From Bacteroidota bacterium (GTDB lineage: Bacteria; Bacteroidota; Bacteroidia; AKYH767-A; 2013-40CM-41-45), in contig JADJFC010000015.1 of the NCBI GenBank assembly GCA_016708785.1, positions 62,001 to 126,000 on the forward strand: a DNA stretch of 64,000 nt, given 5' to 3'. Below, in pieces: positions 31,150 to 41,980 of this stretch (within the stretch, counting starts at the first letter, position 1; every line of letters begins with the position of its first letter). A program made the translations under genes and the position numbers. The notes below the pieces were generated by a model. It worked only from the letters and a program-made list of their open reading frames with translations. It was not told the DNA's origin and made no database searches.

Positions 31150-32222
31150 TATATCGATTTCAGGATTTCGTTGACAATAAATTTGCTTGCCATACCTGTA
31201 CCATAAAAATTCTTACCAAACTCAGGAGATGCAATTAATGCTTCTTTCACTGATTCCAATATGTCATCAGGATTTGTTCCGGCAACGATAACGAGACCGT
31301 CCTCTTCCAGTTCCTTCCATTCTGTTTCTTCTCTCAGACAAACACACATTTTATTGTGAAAATAGGATTCCTTTTGCAAACCACCGGAATCTGTTACAAC
31401 TAATTTGCACTTATCAAGCAAACGAATCATTTCAAAATATCCAACGGGTTCAACTATTGTAAATTCAGTTTTCAATCCAAGTCCATTGATTCTTTGTTTG
31501 GTCCGTGGATGCAAAGGACAAATGACATTCATTTCCTTCGCCATCGAATTTATTGCAGCAATAATATTGGTAAGGTTCTGATCATTTTCGGTGTTCTCAG
31601 CACGATGAATTGTACACAGTATAAAATCCGAATCTAACAAATTTCCCAAAGAAGTCTCCTCAGCTAATGCTCTTTCTTTGTAATAAAGCGTTGCATCGAG
31701 CATCACATCACCGGACAAAAAGTAATCCGAAGAAAAACCATCATAACCTTCTTCACGAAGATTGTCCATGGCGATCTGGGTAGGACAAAAAAGCATATTT
31801 GAAATCCTGTCAGTAATGACACGATTCAATTCTTCAGGCATTTTCATATTGAAGCTTCGTAAACCGGCCTCGATATGAATAAGTTTTATGTTTTGCTTGA
31901 CAGCAGCAAGAGCTGCACCAAGTGTTGAATTAGTATCGCCGTAAACGATCAATGCATGAGGGTTTTCAATTAGAATTTGTTGTTCTACTCCTTCCATTAT
32001 CTTTCCAACCATCATTGCCGGATTAACCTGATTGACTCCTAAGTTTACATACGGCTTTGGGATATCCATCTGAGTAAAAAATAATTCAGACATATTATCA
32101 TCGTAATGTTGGCCGGTATGGATTATCTTTTCAGTTACTGAAGGATGCATACCAAATTCTCTGCTAACCACAGATGCTTTTATGAACTGAGGTCTTGCCC
32201 CAACTACCGTTAATATCTTCAT
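31149..32222 (-). CDS. wecB: UDP-N-acetylglucosamine 2-epimerase (non-hydrolysing)
   Basis: 357 residues, the usual length. Converts UDP-GlcNAc to UDP-ManNAc. The start VVGARPQFIKA, HTGQHYDDNMS, VYGDTNSTLGA, IHIEAGLR (catalytic Glu), CTIHRAEN and VTDSGGLQKES are all family motifs and nothing is missing. It supplies ManNAc-type sugar to the polysaccharide operon in which it lies. It overlaps its upstream neighbour in TAATG fashion. Confidence 0.93.
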   Translation of the reverse strand: MKILTVVGARPQFIKASVVSREFGMHPSVTEKIIHTGQHYDDNMSELFFTQMDIPKPYVNLGVNQVNPAMMVGKIMEGVEQQILIENPHALIVYGDTNSTLGAALAAVKQNIKLIHIEAGLRSFNMKMPEELNRVITDRISNMLFCPTQIAMDNLREEGYDGFSSDYFLSGDVMLDATLYYKERALAEETSLGNLLDSDFILCTIHRAENTENDQNLTNIIAAINSMAKEMNVICPLHPRTKQRINGLGLKTEFTIVEPVGYFEMIRLLDKCKLVVTDSGGLQKESYFHNKMCVCLREETEWKELEEDGLVIVAGTNPDDILESVKEALIASPEFGKNFYGTGMASKFIVNEILKSI

Positions 32223-32767
32223 TAATGCAGAGGATTAACTTTTGAAAACGAAGTTACTTTTTCACCTATTGCTGATGAATAATAATTTCCGATGATTGAA
32301 CTACTTCCTATCATTGTACCAATTGTAAGATGCACATGATCACCTATCTTACAATCATGATCGACCACTGCGCCAATATTGACAATTGAATTCAGTCCTA
32401 CAATTGCTGCAGTATTAATAACGGCATTTGCCAAAACAACTGTACCCGGACCTATTGCTGCACTTGAAGCTAGTATTGCCTTAGGATGAATAACAGAACC
32501 AGGACTAAATAATCCAACAGCCAGATTAAATATCCGATCACGAACTTTATTACTTCCGATGCCGACAATAAAAAAGTCAGCTTTACCTTTTAATTCTTCA
32601 ATATTTTTTTGACTTTCTATAACTTTATATCCATTAAGGATATGAGTTCCCGGAGGAAGAGCATCATCAACAAAACCAAGCAATTCATACTTATCTTCCG
32701 CAAGAATTGCATCGCAAACAACTTTACCATGCCCTCCGGCGCCGATGATAATAATTTTTGGTTTCAT
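32222..32767 (-). CDS. NeuD/PglD-like sugar O/N-acyltransferase (left-handed beta-helix)
   Basis: 181 residues. The N-terminal Rossmann-like domain (IIIGAGGHGKVVCDAI) is followed by hexapeptide repeats from about residue 90 (AIGPGTVVLANAVINTAAIVG), with the catalytic His in VDHDCKIGDHVHL. The product is about 30 residues shorter than usual, ending VTSFSKVNPLH, but the stop overlaps the wecB start (TAATG), so the short form is probably real. It uses acetyl-CoA or a formyl/acyl donor on an amino sugar, presumably the product of the DegT enzyme. Confidence 0.82.
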   Translation of the reverse strand: MKPKIIIIGAGGHGKVVCDAILAEDKYELLGFVDDALPPGTHILNGYKVIESQKNIEELKGKADFFIVGIGSNKVRDRIFNLAVGLFSPGSVIHPKAILASSAAIGPGTVVLANAVINTAAIVGLNSIVNIGAVVDHDCKIGDHVHLTIGTMIGSSSIIGNYYSSAIGEKVTSFSKVNPLH

Positions 32768-33840
32768 TTTTTCAAGATTAAAGATTTGTACTTATTCTCT
32801 ACCAATTCCATATTTGTTGACCAGATACCCTTTTCAGCAATTATCTTCTTATTTACAGGGATCGCTTTTACCTGTAACTCTTCATATCGTTTATATGCTT
32901 CAACAATTTTACTAGCCAAACCATCGACATCGTCAATCTGAACTAAAAATCTATTAACTGAATCCTGGATCCATTGAGTATTTGCAGGAATATCAGTAGC
33001 AATACAAAACGCACCACAGGCCATCGCTTCATTCAGGGAAATATTATTTCCATCAGACAAAGATACGGAAACGAATACTTGTGACGAATTCAGCAAAGAA
33101 GCAATTTCGGGTTGCGGTAATTTACCAAAAAACCTGACCTGATCATTGAGTTTTCGAATTTCTATCAATGTCTCGAGTTCGCTTTTTAATGAGCCGGCAC
33201 CAATTAAATATAGCTGTAAATTAGGGATTTCATTTCTAATATTTGCAATTGCATTGATAAGATGGGGGATATTATAAATCGATTCAAAGTTTCTTGTACT
33301 AATTACAATGAATTTATCACTCGACACTTTCCTATGTACTGAATTAAAGACAGCGGGGTCAATTCCAAAAGGCACAGTGGAAATTTTCTCCGATGCCACA
33401 CCCATTTCTTCAATTACCTTTTTCATAAAATCAGACATGGCAGTGATCCAATCAGCTTTTGAAAATGCAAATTTGAGTAGTGCTTTGTACAATTTCGACT
33501 GCTTTGGGCTGATCAGCACATCGGTTCCCAATGCAGTAATTACATATGGATGAAATCCGACCAATGCGCCCGTAATTCCGTAGCTAGTTGCATAGAGTGC
33601 ATGAAAAATATCAGGCGAGATCTCTGCAAGCAGTTTTTTTACTTTCCTGAATTTAAAAAGCACTTTCCAATTACCACCGGAGACATTTACATTTCCAACA
33701 TCAATGACATGAACGTGTATATTAGGAATTTCTACCTTCGTAAAAGTAATGAGATGAACTTCATTTCCCAACTTATGAAAGTGAGTACACCATCTGACTG
33801 TATGAATGCTGCCGCCATCGGCAAAGAAACAGATCTTCAT
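32764..33840 (-). CDS. glycosyltransferase family 4
   Basis: 358 residues, intact GT-B enzyme. The glycine-rich N-terminal loop FADGGSIHTVRW is followed by the central TALGTDVLISP and ISTRNFESIYNIPHLINAI opening the donor domain. SVSLSDGNNISLNEAMACGA carries the retaining E-x7-E-like site, although the first acidic residue is Asp or shifted. It builds the surface glycan from a nucleotide sugar that cannot be identified here. Overlaps the acyltransferase start by 4 bases. Confidence 0.87.
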   Translation of the reverse strand: MKICFFADGGSIHTVRWCTHFHKLGNEVHLITFTKVEIPNIHVHVIDVGNVNVSGGNWKVLFKFRKVKKLLAEISPDIFHALYATSYGITGALVGFHPYVITALGTDVLISPKQSKLYKALLKFAFSKADWITAMSDFMKKVIEEMGVASEKISTVPFGIDPAVFNSVHRKVSSDKFIVISTRNFESIYNIPHLINAIANIRNEIPNLQLYLIGAGSLKSELETLIEIRKLNDQVRFFGKLPQPEIASLLNSSQVFVSVSLSDGNNISLNEAMACGAFCIATDIPANTQWIQDSVNRFLVQIDDVDGLASKIVEAYKRYEELQVKAIPVNKKIIAEKGIWSTNMELVENKYKSLILKK

Positions 33841-33873
33841 TAGGTCAGGGATTTAGAATTTAAAAATACATAT

Positions 33874-34766
33874 TCAAAAAACCTTCGGAGGTGTGTAAAA
33901 GTATGCTCTTCTCTTCTTTGCATAGGGTTCACTTTTGAAAACTGAAAGCAAACTAAATATCAGTATACGCGTGACAATTTGAAAAATATGAACCAAAGAG
34001 AAATAAACCAATTCAACCAGCCATAATGCTTGCGTAAATACTTTGCTTTACTTAGCAATTGATTTGAGATAGGAATATTCAAATTGGAAGATGAACTTTT
34101 TCCGCTATGATGATAAATTTTGTATTCAGGAAAATAAATTAATGGCATTCCTTTTTGAGTTGCTGTATAGCAGAAATCAATATCTTCCGACCAGAACATA
34201 TTTTCGTCCAGTCCACCTGTAGCTTCATAAATATTTCGCCCAAAGAGCAATGCAGCACCGGAAGCACAATCGGGATTAAATACTTTGTCAAATGTTTCTC
34301 CGGAATAATTATATACATTAATAAATCTATGCAAATAAAGAGCTTCGAAAATCACGCCCCATACTTTCGGGAAATGCCAGCAGGAGATCTGCAAACTTCC
34401 ATCGGAATTCAGCAGCTTCGGAATGATCACATTATTGGGGAACTCTTCTTGCTTTGACAGCAATTCGGGTAGTACGCCATCCATAACCTCTGTATCCGGA
34501 TTAAGTAAGAACATCACATTTGCACGAGCAGCCTTCATACCTTGATTATTGGCGGCTGAAAATCCGGCATTGAAATTATTTCCGATCCAAATAACTGAAG
34601 GAAATTGCTGTCTTATCAAAGCTTCACTTCCATCGCTTGAATTATTGTCAACGACAATGATCTCAATTTCATCGGCCGGCAGATTTTTATATAGCGAGCG
34701 AATACATGCTGAAAGCAGATCCTTCACATTATAATTCACAATTATGACAGACAGACGCAATGACAT
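33874..34766 (-). CDS. glycosyltransferase family 2 (rhamnosyltransferase-like)
   Basis: SVIIVNYNVKDLL start, VVDNNSSDGSE donor loop, FLLNPDTEV DxD-type metal site, and MFWSEDIDFCYTATQKG with the probable base: the WbbL/rhamnosyl-type GT2 pattern. The open frame stops at 33960. One missing base near 33975 continues through a hydrophobic segment and the tail KSEPYAKKRRAYFYTPPKVF to a stop at 33874, giving about 297 residues. The added part has the amphipathic-basic look of a membrane anchor, so I extend the gene. Shares one base with the next gene upstream. Confidence 0.85.
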
Positions 34767-35724
34767 TACTTCACCAATTTTCTATACAATTTAAGTACAA
34801 TGTATATTGGTAAATATAATGGTAAAAGTATAAAGTGAATGAATAATTTCAGATAGTTTTCAAATGTAAATGCTGTCGATATCAACAATTTCCGGACCTG
34901 ATTAAAATTAGAATTGAAAAAACTGTCAATAATAAATTCGGATGCGATTACGTAAACAAAAACAAAGTTTTTGAATTTTAATCTTGAATAAAATGTATTC
35001 GAAAGCAATACCGGCAAATAATGTGACCGCATTGAAGTTGTATTCTGACTTAGGCTGGTTTGATGAGAACGAACAAAAGCAAGCGCCCTTTCATCGTTGG
35101 CAAATTGAAACTTTCTAACCAAGGCAGATGAGCGAAGCCAAAGGTCCCAATCTTCCAGGTGTGTAAAAGCAGAGGTAAATCCGCCAATCAATGTCAATAT
35201 TTCTCTTCGTATCAATGGAGAATTAATCACAAAAATATTTCTCCGAATCAACAAATTGTATAAGTCTTCTCCACTCCCTTCATGCCCGCCTTTGCCTTGC
35301 GAAGAAAGATCATTCAGTGAATCAACATATGTATTATTTGCAGTTGTTGCAAAGTATTTAACGCCGCTATACACCAGATCAAGACCAAGGTCCCTAGCAA
35401 ACAAATCCAACAAAATAGAAAAGCGTTGAGGGGATAATTTATCATCAGCATCCAGGAATTGAACGAATTCGCCTTGAGCAATCGCTAGTCCTTCATTACG
35501 AGCTAAAGATGGCCCCATTGAACCCGACTCCAGATATTTAAAACGAGAATCACGATTCACATATAATTTAGCTGCATCGCGTGTCTCCTCAAATCGACCA
35601 TTATTAACCAAAATACATTCCCAATCAGTCATAGATTGAGCGAGCAATGACTCACAGGCATCAGTCAAGAATCGTCCATAGTTATAACATGGAATTATGA
35701 CAGATATTTTGGAACTACCTTCAT
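34766..35724 (-). CDS. glycosyltransferase family 2
   Basis: About 319 residues. The visible frame starts late, inside TDACESLLAQS. A missing base just after ATG 35724 restores KISVIIPCYNYGRFL, the standard GT2 N-terminus, and makes the start overlap the previous gene in ATGA form. FLDADDKLSP is the metal-binding DxD; HLEDWDLWLRSS holds the acceptor-side acid. A C-terminal hydrophobic segment (LFIHFILLPLYLPIYIVLKL) anchors it to the membrane. Confidence 0.84.
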
Positions 35725-36475
35725 GATTTTAATCCAAATTTCTTTATGATTCGCCCTAAGAAAGAATCATTGAATTCAATTTTTTTGTATGCTCTTAGTA
35801 ATTGTTCTTCAAGAAAATACCTTTTTTGAACTAAGTTCCTTTCCGCTTGAAGCAATTTTCGATTTTCGGGTTGCGAACTAAAACCTTTCAGATTAAAAAC
35901 TGCAATGGGAAAATTGAGATAAGCTGTGGTTACTTTATGTATACAAATAACTTTTAAAAGAAGTCGTAATCAGAAACCATTTTAAGGCTTTCATCATACA
36001 TTCCATATTTATCGAAGAGGCTTTTACGAATAAATGAAACCGGATGCCAGAGAGTATCACCTATCATATGAACGAAAGAAAGTTCTTTTGGCATTTTTCC
36101 ATGTCGTCGTGAACCATTTTCGCTTTCAATTATCATATTTCCATATAAAATATCTTCACTTTTATTCTGAAGAAATACGCTCATCAATACATCATCGTTA
36201 ACCAGAAAATCACCTGAATTCAGAAAAAGGCAATACTCTCCCTTAGCCAATGCTATTCCTTTATTCATTGCATTATAAATACCTGAGTCTTTTTCAGAAA
36301 CAAATCGCGCAACTTTTGAACCTTGCTTTTCTAAAAAATCAACGGAACCATCCTTTGATCCACCATCGATTACAATATATTCGAAATCTTTGAATGATTG
36401 ACCAATGACGCTAGTGACCGTCTTTTTCAATCCATGAATATCATTCAAGCAAATTGTTATGACAGATAATTTCAT
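35721..36475 (-). CDS. glycosyltransferase family 2 (WcaA-type)
   Basis: About 251 residues. SVITICLNDIHGL, VIDGGSKDGSVDFL, SEKDSGIYNAMNKGIALA and LNSGDFL are the motifs of the GT2 group that includes colanic-acid transferases. The written stop follows SDYDFF. Adding one T in the run near 35957 continues LKVICIHKVTTAYLNF to a stop at 35721 that overlaps the next start. Both overlaps (ATGA at each end) support the repaired reading. Confidence 0.85.
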
Positions 36476-37752
36476 TTTGCAACAAATAAATTATGATACA
36501 TATCTATATGAGCTATTCCAACATTCGAATTACCAAAACGATTGATTGCTTCTTTTCTTATTTGCTCTCTATCCCAGTGAGTTGTTGTCGCCTTTTTAAC
36601 AGCACGTGAGAGCAATTCTGAATCTTTCAATGGAACAAGAATCCCATTACTTTCATTCAGCAGTTCATTGATTCCTCCTGTATCAAAAGCCACAACAGGA
36701 GTACCGCACATGAGGCTTTCACAAATTGTATTCGGCAAATTCTCAGCAAGCGAGGAGAGAACAAATACGTCAGCCGCTGAATAAGCCAATGAAAGTTCAT
36801 CAGCCGTTTTCAAATAACCAAGATGGTGAAGATTTGGAAATAGATCCGGTCTCATTGTATGACCCGCTACAATTAAGAGATATTCATTTTTAGGTAATCT
36901 TTCAAGTGCATCGAGCAAATAAGCAAGTCCTTTCCTGTGATTATCGATATGATGTGCGTTCACAAAGATCACTTTGCAATTATTTGCAACCCCTAGTTTC
37001 TCTCTTGCTTCTAACCTTGAAATAAGCGTAAACTGATCAGGATCGAAAGCATTTGGAATTACCTGATGAGCAAAATTGCCAAATAAAGCTGAAGATTTTG
37101 ACAGATCACCAAGCCACTTCGATGGCGTGATTATATGTACTGAATTTTGCGATCTAACATTCATGCTCTGCAATTTCACATCCAGCATTTCTCCTGCAAA
37201 ATTTAAATCCTTTGTACCTTCCAATTGAAAACATGGTTTACAACTATTCCTGAACAACAAACAGCCATCAGAATGATGACATCCCCCGGTAAATGGATTC
37301 ATATCATGCAAAGTCCAAACAATCTTCTTTTGTAAACCATGAAATAATTTTCCATAATCAAGAAAACCATCACTTACCCAATGCAAATGAATGATGTCTG
37401 CGTCCTTTACCAATGGATGATCCTGAAGATTATAATCTGAAAACGGAAAACTGAAATGTTCAAATCCGTGCTTTCTTCCAGTTAAATGTTCCTTACGAAG
37501 TCTTGTATCCCTTGAAGATAAAAATCGATATCGTCTTAAAACCCGCTTGAATTTTTGAATGCCATTTTTTATCACTGGAAAAAGTGCGCCATCGCCCGGC
37601 AAATATTTAACATGCTGAGGAAGATCATCTGTAAATTTATGCAAAGTCAAAAAACAAGAATCGACTCCTTTATCAAGTAGAGACAAATGCAAACGTGAAG
37701 CGGCTATACCTGCTCCTCCTCTATCGCTTGTGCTCAAATGAACGACCTTCAT
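36472..37752 (-). CDS. glycosyltransferase family 4
   Basis: 426 residues, intact. N-terminal HLSTSDRGGAGIAASRL is the typical GT4 opening; HLHWVSDGFLD and WTLHDMNPFTGGCHHSDGC precede a cysteine-rich patch (CLLFRNSCKPC) common in this subgroup. The donor site is VLSSLAENLPNTICESLMCGTPVVAF with the E-x7-E spacing. Probably adds an internal residue of the repeat. Four-base overlaps join it to both neighbours. Confidence 0.88.
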   Translation of the reverse strand: MKVVHLSTSDRGGAGIAASRLHLSLLDKGVDSCFLTLHKFTDDLPQHVKYLPGDGALFPVIKNGIQKFKRVLRRYRFLSSRDTRLRKEHLTGRKHGFEHFSFPFSDYNLQDHPLVKDADIIHLHWVSDGFLDYGKLFHGLQKKIVWTLHDMNPFTGGCHHSDGCLLFRNSCKPCFQLEGTKDLNFAGEMLDVKLQSMNVRSQNSVHIITPSKWLGDLSKSSALFGNFAHQVIPNAFDPDQFTLISRLEAREKLGVANNCKVIFVNAHHIDNHRKGLAYLLDALERLPKNEYLLIVAGHTMRPDLFPNLHHLGYLKTADELSLAYSAADVFVLSSLAENLPNTICESLMCGTPVVAFDTGGINELLNESNGILVPLKDSELLSRAVKKATTTHWDREQIRKEAINRFGNSNVGIAHIDMYHNLFVAK

Positions 37753-38738
37753 TTCACAAAGGAATTAAGTTCCTGAATAAATACAGACAGTTCCCAATCT
37801 CTCACCAAAAAACGAGGGATTGCAAAAGATCAGATTTCCTATTAGCTATATATGGAAAATTCGCAGTGGCCATTTTAAAGCCACATTCCTTAACAAAGTT
37901 TTGTAATGTCATCGTAGTCTGATTTTGTCCCGAATGGATAAGAAAAATGATCTACTTTCTTATTAAGCTTTTCTTCAATGATCAATTTAGAAACATTAAT
38001 TTCCTTTTGTTGAATGTCAGCAGAACATGCAGCCAAAGAAGGATGATGAACAGTATGAGCACCAATGACAACAGAAGGCGACAAAGACATAGTGATCAAT
38101 TCCGGCCAGGTCATCGATCGATGACTTTTTCGAGGCAATGTATTGCCCGTCATTTCAGCGATTGAACTAATTATTTCATCACGTATTTTGAATTCCATTG
38201 AACGAAGTACCGGAAGCAATTCTTGATACAACTTCAGTCGTTCAGACTTTTCATTTGAGGAAGAAAAGCTCTTCTCTTCGATCTTCAAATTGAAATTCTT
38301 AGGAAAATCAGGCGACAAAAGAATATGTCTCTCCACTTCATCCCACCAGAATTCATTATCAGTTTCAAAATTTCCCGGACAAATATAAAATAATGCCTGA
38401 GCAGAATGTTTTTCAAGTATTGGTAATGCATAAGTAAGATTATCTACATAACCATCATCAAACGTCAGCAATACGCTTTTTCGAGGAAACTTCTTTTTGC
38501 TTGAAATAATAGAATAAAATTCCTCAACAGTCAATAAGTTATAATTGGAACGCAAATAATTAATTTGCTTGTCAAAATTTTGCGGTGTAACGCACAACAA
38601 TTGCGGATCGGTCTCGTAATCTGTCACACGATGATAAAGTAAAACCAAACAAGCTCCATTTGAGGAGATATCGGTGGCTTTTCGAAAACTGTTTAATTGT
38701 TTCCGGATTATATTTTTTATGTTATCAACGAATGGCAT
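37749..38738 (-). CDS. polysaccharide deacetylase (carbohydrate esterase 4)
   Basis: NodB-homology domain: VLLYHRVTDYETDP, LTFDDGYVDNLTYALPIL (catalytic and metal Asp) and HTVHHPSLAAC (the metal-binding H-x3-HP motif), with FSYPFGTKSDYD as motif 3. Removes N-acetyl or O-acetyl groups from a glycan. The first stop, at 37890, is caused by an indel near 37892; a second near 37812 is needed to reach VRDWELSVFIQEL and a stop at 37749 that overlaps the glycosyltransferase start (ATGA). About 330 residues. No signal peptide is evident, so it may act on cytoplasmic lipid-linked precursor. Confidence 0.83.
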
Positions 38739-39499
38739 GAATGTCTAATTGAATATCCATAGTTCCCGGCTCTATTTCCACAAATGGTTTTTTATGGATT
38801 GTTCCAATGCTATGAATATAATACCTGAATGAATTAGAACTTAAAACTTGCAACAACTCGTGGAGACGTTGTGGCTGCGAAGTCATTGAATGATATTCGA
38901 CAAACAGATTCTTTACTTTTTTCAATTCATCTTTACAATCAATAAGTACATCTGTTTCTGCGCCTTCTATATCGATCTTAAGAAGATCAACATGGCCTAT
39001 TTTAGACAAAACATCTTTCAATCGTACAGAAGGAACAATGTTTTTATTTTCTGCATAATAAACTGATCCACCATCTGCGCCTTCGCTACCAAAGTTTACT
39101 CCATCGTTATTTATCCAGACAGCTTTTTGAACAAGATCAACATCGGAAATTCCATTTGTCTTCAAGTTCTTTTCAAGACAAGCGTAAACTTTCGGGTCAG
39201 GTTCAAATGCCATAATTTTTGCAGCAGGAAAAAGTTGTTTAGCTCTTAAAACCGAAATACCCACATTTGCGCCACAATCCAAAATAACAGGCGTATTACT
39301 ATCACATTTAAAATCCATTCGTGTATCCAAAGTATTCTTTGATCTGGTAGGCAACAGAAACAAAATCGGTAACGTCCAATTTCATTCCTTTGAATGTAAA
39401 ACTATGGGTAGTATATCGTGGAAATTCCAATGCTTCGACAATTAACTTATCGAATTCAGATGGCTTTGCTCCAAAAAGTTTACGTAATACTCTTTTCAT
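38725..39499 (-). CDS. FkbM family methyltransferase
   Basis: About 257 residues. SAM-binding motif VILDCGANVGIS, then FEPDPKVYACLEKNL and LLKIDIEGAETDVL, the FkbM core; these enzymes O-methylate sugars. The first 60 residues (from ATG 39499, MKRVLRKLFGAKPSEFD) lie in another frame. Removing one G near 39338 joins them as EYFDTRMDFKCD. The gene overlaps the deacetylase start by 14 bases and its own start overlaps the previous stop (ATGA). Confidence 0.84.
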
Positions 39500-40472
39500 G
39501 ATTTATCTCCATATCTCAATTTCCTGTACTTATCGATCAATTGATCCGGCACAACGCTCTTCAGACCTTCTCTTACTTTACCAAACAATGTGCGAACAGG
39601 AATAAAGTTAGTCAAATAAAATTGCTTCCAGCATTCAACGGCATTCAATGATTCAACAACCGGTTGCCTGCTTACATTTACTTTCTCATTATGAACGATC
39701 AATTCTTTATTGTAATCGTGAACGTATTTATCATGTGTTGCATCAGCACCGAAACCAATGTCCTTTGATAAACTTCTTGACGGCAACAAGGTTAATTTTT
39801 TCTGAAGAACAGCAACAGCTGTCCACCTGATAGCCAACTATTAATTCTTCCAGCAATCTGGTCTTCCAGCATTTTTGTAAAATAAGGATAGGACAGGTCT
39901 GCATCGAATATGCTCAACAACTTCTTTTCTTTTAATTGGCTTAATAGTTTACCTGCATCTTCTTCGAAATATCTCCATGCTCTGTCATACGTTGCCCAAC
40001 CTTTCGTATCCGGAAAACGGAAAAAGAAAGTTTCGCCTTCATTTTTTTCTGATGCACAAAAATAATTCCATGAACCGATGCTGAGCACATTATCATCATT
40101 CTTATATTCCTCCAATGCATCATTCATATAGTTAAGAAAATAAGTTGACAACTGAACATCATCTTCTACAACAATCACCTTCCCGAATTTTTTCACCATT
40201 TCAGTCACACCATCGATCACCGATCGTGCTAGTCCACGGTTTTTATCAGATTCAATAATATTCACTTTACCACACCAGTTCTTTTCACGAATAATTTTTC
40301 GCACTTCGTCGATTTTCCTCAGAACTTCAGAAGTGGCGTTTTCTTTTGGACCATCAGCGTAAATAAAAAGTTCCGATTCAATTGCCAAATGATTAGCCAT
40401 AAGACCTTCAAGGGTCGTACGAGCCAGTTCAGGTCGATTGTAAACAAATAATATTATCGGAGCATACTTCAT
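39496..40472 (-). CDS. GT-A type glycosyltransferase
   Basis: About 325 residues. APIILFVYNRPELARTTLEGL and IESDKNRGLARSVIDGV start the nucleotide-sugar fold, and VVEDDVQLS is the DxD-type metal site. WATYDRAWRYFEEDA is typical of a group of bacterial glycan glycosyltransferases with a GNT-I-like fold. An indel near 39815, in the alternative readings of INSWxIRWTAVAVLQ, splits the gene; the second half (LTLLPSRSLSKDIGFGADATH) continues to a stop overlapping the FkbM start. Confidence 0.82.
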
Positions 40473-40476
40473 TGAG

Positions 40477-40958
40477 TTATTTTTTTCTCCAGATGGTAGT
40501 CTTTGTAAAATGTTTCAGATAAGGCGTTGGTCCAAATCGTCCAGTTCACGAGTAAAATCCTTTGCAAGTATGTCTTTGAAGTATTCGAGATAATATTCAC
40601 GGTGTGAATTATGAACTACTAAATAACCATTCTTTTTAAGTTTCGGCAATGAATGCTTTATACAAGAAGGTCTGGATCTGCCATCTACAAGAATAAAATC
40701 GAAGTATTCATCTTCAAATTTATCAATTGAAGAAGCGTATGTTTTATAATTGAATCCCTTCGATTCTTTATCAACGGAAGAGGAATGTTCCGGATTTGCT
40801 TTTTCAGGGACAGGAAACAAATCGCCCTTAGCAGCTTCGATCAGATTTCCTTTCCAGTTAGTGATCGATTTTTTCTTAACAACATCAGACAATACTGCAA
40901 ACCATTCTTTATTGTGTTCTGTAGTGACAACTTCACCTGCACGAGAAGTAAAAAACAA
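40477..40958 (-). pseudogene. N-terminally truncated SAM-dependent methyltransferase-like gene
   Basis: The readable part starts abruptly at TLFFTSRAGEVVTTEHN, which corresponds to the segment just after the SAM-binding 'GSGNS' turn in similar proteins; a stop codon lies immediately upstream (TAA before ACATTG). EDEYFDFILVDGRSRPSC is the later acidic motif. A missing base near 40530 restores FGPTPYLKHFTKTTIWRKK and a stop at 40477. About 60-80 N-terminal residues, including the SAM loop, are absent. The break is shared with the truncated end of wzt, so a deletion removed both. As written it cannot be functional. Confidence 0.65.
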
Positions 40959-41978
40959 TGTTTATCTGATCGGTCACTTCATTATTCATTTGAGTGATCC
41001 GCTGTCCCATGTCATTGTCGATTCCAATTGCAACATGAAGATTATTGACAGCAGCATTCTCTTTTCTGTCAAAGTGAATTCTGATGATTGCTTTCTTTCC
41101 ACAATGCAAAGATTGAACTGCATTACCATTTTCGTCTATCAATTCAACCGATTGAAAACGGATCAATCCATTTCCACTTCTGTCTTTTCGATCGGCAAGA
41201 TCAATAGTCTGTACTTCTGCAGTTGATTTCAGATAAGTTGAAATCACTTCCTCTGCTCCTCAATTGTTTGCACTTCACCTTTTTTAAGGAAGATGGCTTT
41301 GTCACAAAGATTTTGAATCGCAGCCATATTATGACTTACAAATAATACTGTTCGTCCCGAAGAAGACACATCCTGCATTTTTCCCAGACATTTTTTCTGA
41401 AATTCAGAATCACCAACTGCAAGAACTTCATCGACGATCAGAATTTCCGGTTCAAGATGTGCTGCGACTGCAAAAGCTAATCGTACATACATTCCGGAAG
41501 AATATCTTTTAACAGGAGTGTCGAGAAATCTTTCTACTTCTGCGAATGCAACGATCTCATCGAACTTCGACTGGATCTCACGTTTTGACATTCCCAGAAT
41601 TGAACCATTCAAGAAAATATTTTCGCGTCCGGTAAGTTCAGGATGAAAACCTGTTCCGACTTCCAACAAACTTGCAACACGACCTTTTATTGAAATGCGT
41701 CCTGATGTAGGTTCAGTGATTCGACTTAGCACTTTAAGCAGTGTAGATTTTCCTGCGCCATTTCGACCGATGATCCCTACTCTTTCGCCTTGTTGTAATT
41801 CGAATGAGACATTATTGAGAGCGTAGAATTCTTCTTTTGATGGAAGAGTGATCTCACCTTTGATCGCTTTCTTAACTGAGCCTGTCAAAACATCACGCAA
41901 AGCAACATACTTCTGTCCACCTTCGTGACGAAGAATATATTTCTTTGTTAGATTTTCTACACGAATTGCTACAGCCAT
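40933..41978 (-). CDS. wzt: polysaccharide ABC exporter, ATP-binding subunit with C-terminal glycan-binding domain (3' truncated)
   Basis: Energises export of lipid-linked polysaccharide together with the permease at 41981. Walker A GRNGAGKS (71-78), signature YSSGMYVRLAF, Walker B ILIVDEVLAVGD. After the ATPase domain a missing base near 41252 (EEVISTYLK restored) joins the Wzt-type C-terminal beta-sandwich domain (GLIRFQSVELIDENG ... IGIDNDMGQRITQMNNEVTDQ). That domain recognises the glycan end group in studied systems. It stops short by an estimated 40-60 residues at the junction near 40965, where methyltransferase sequence begins. Confidence 0.85.
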
Positions 41979-41980
41979 GA

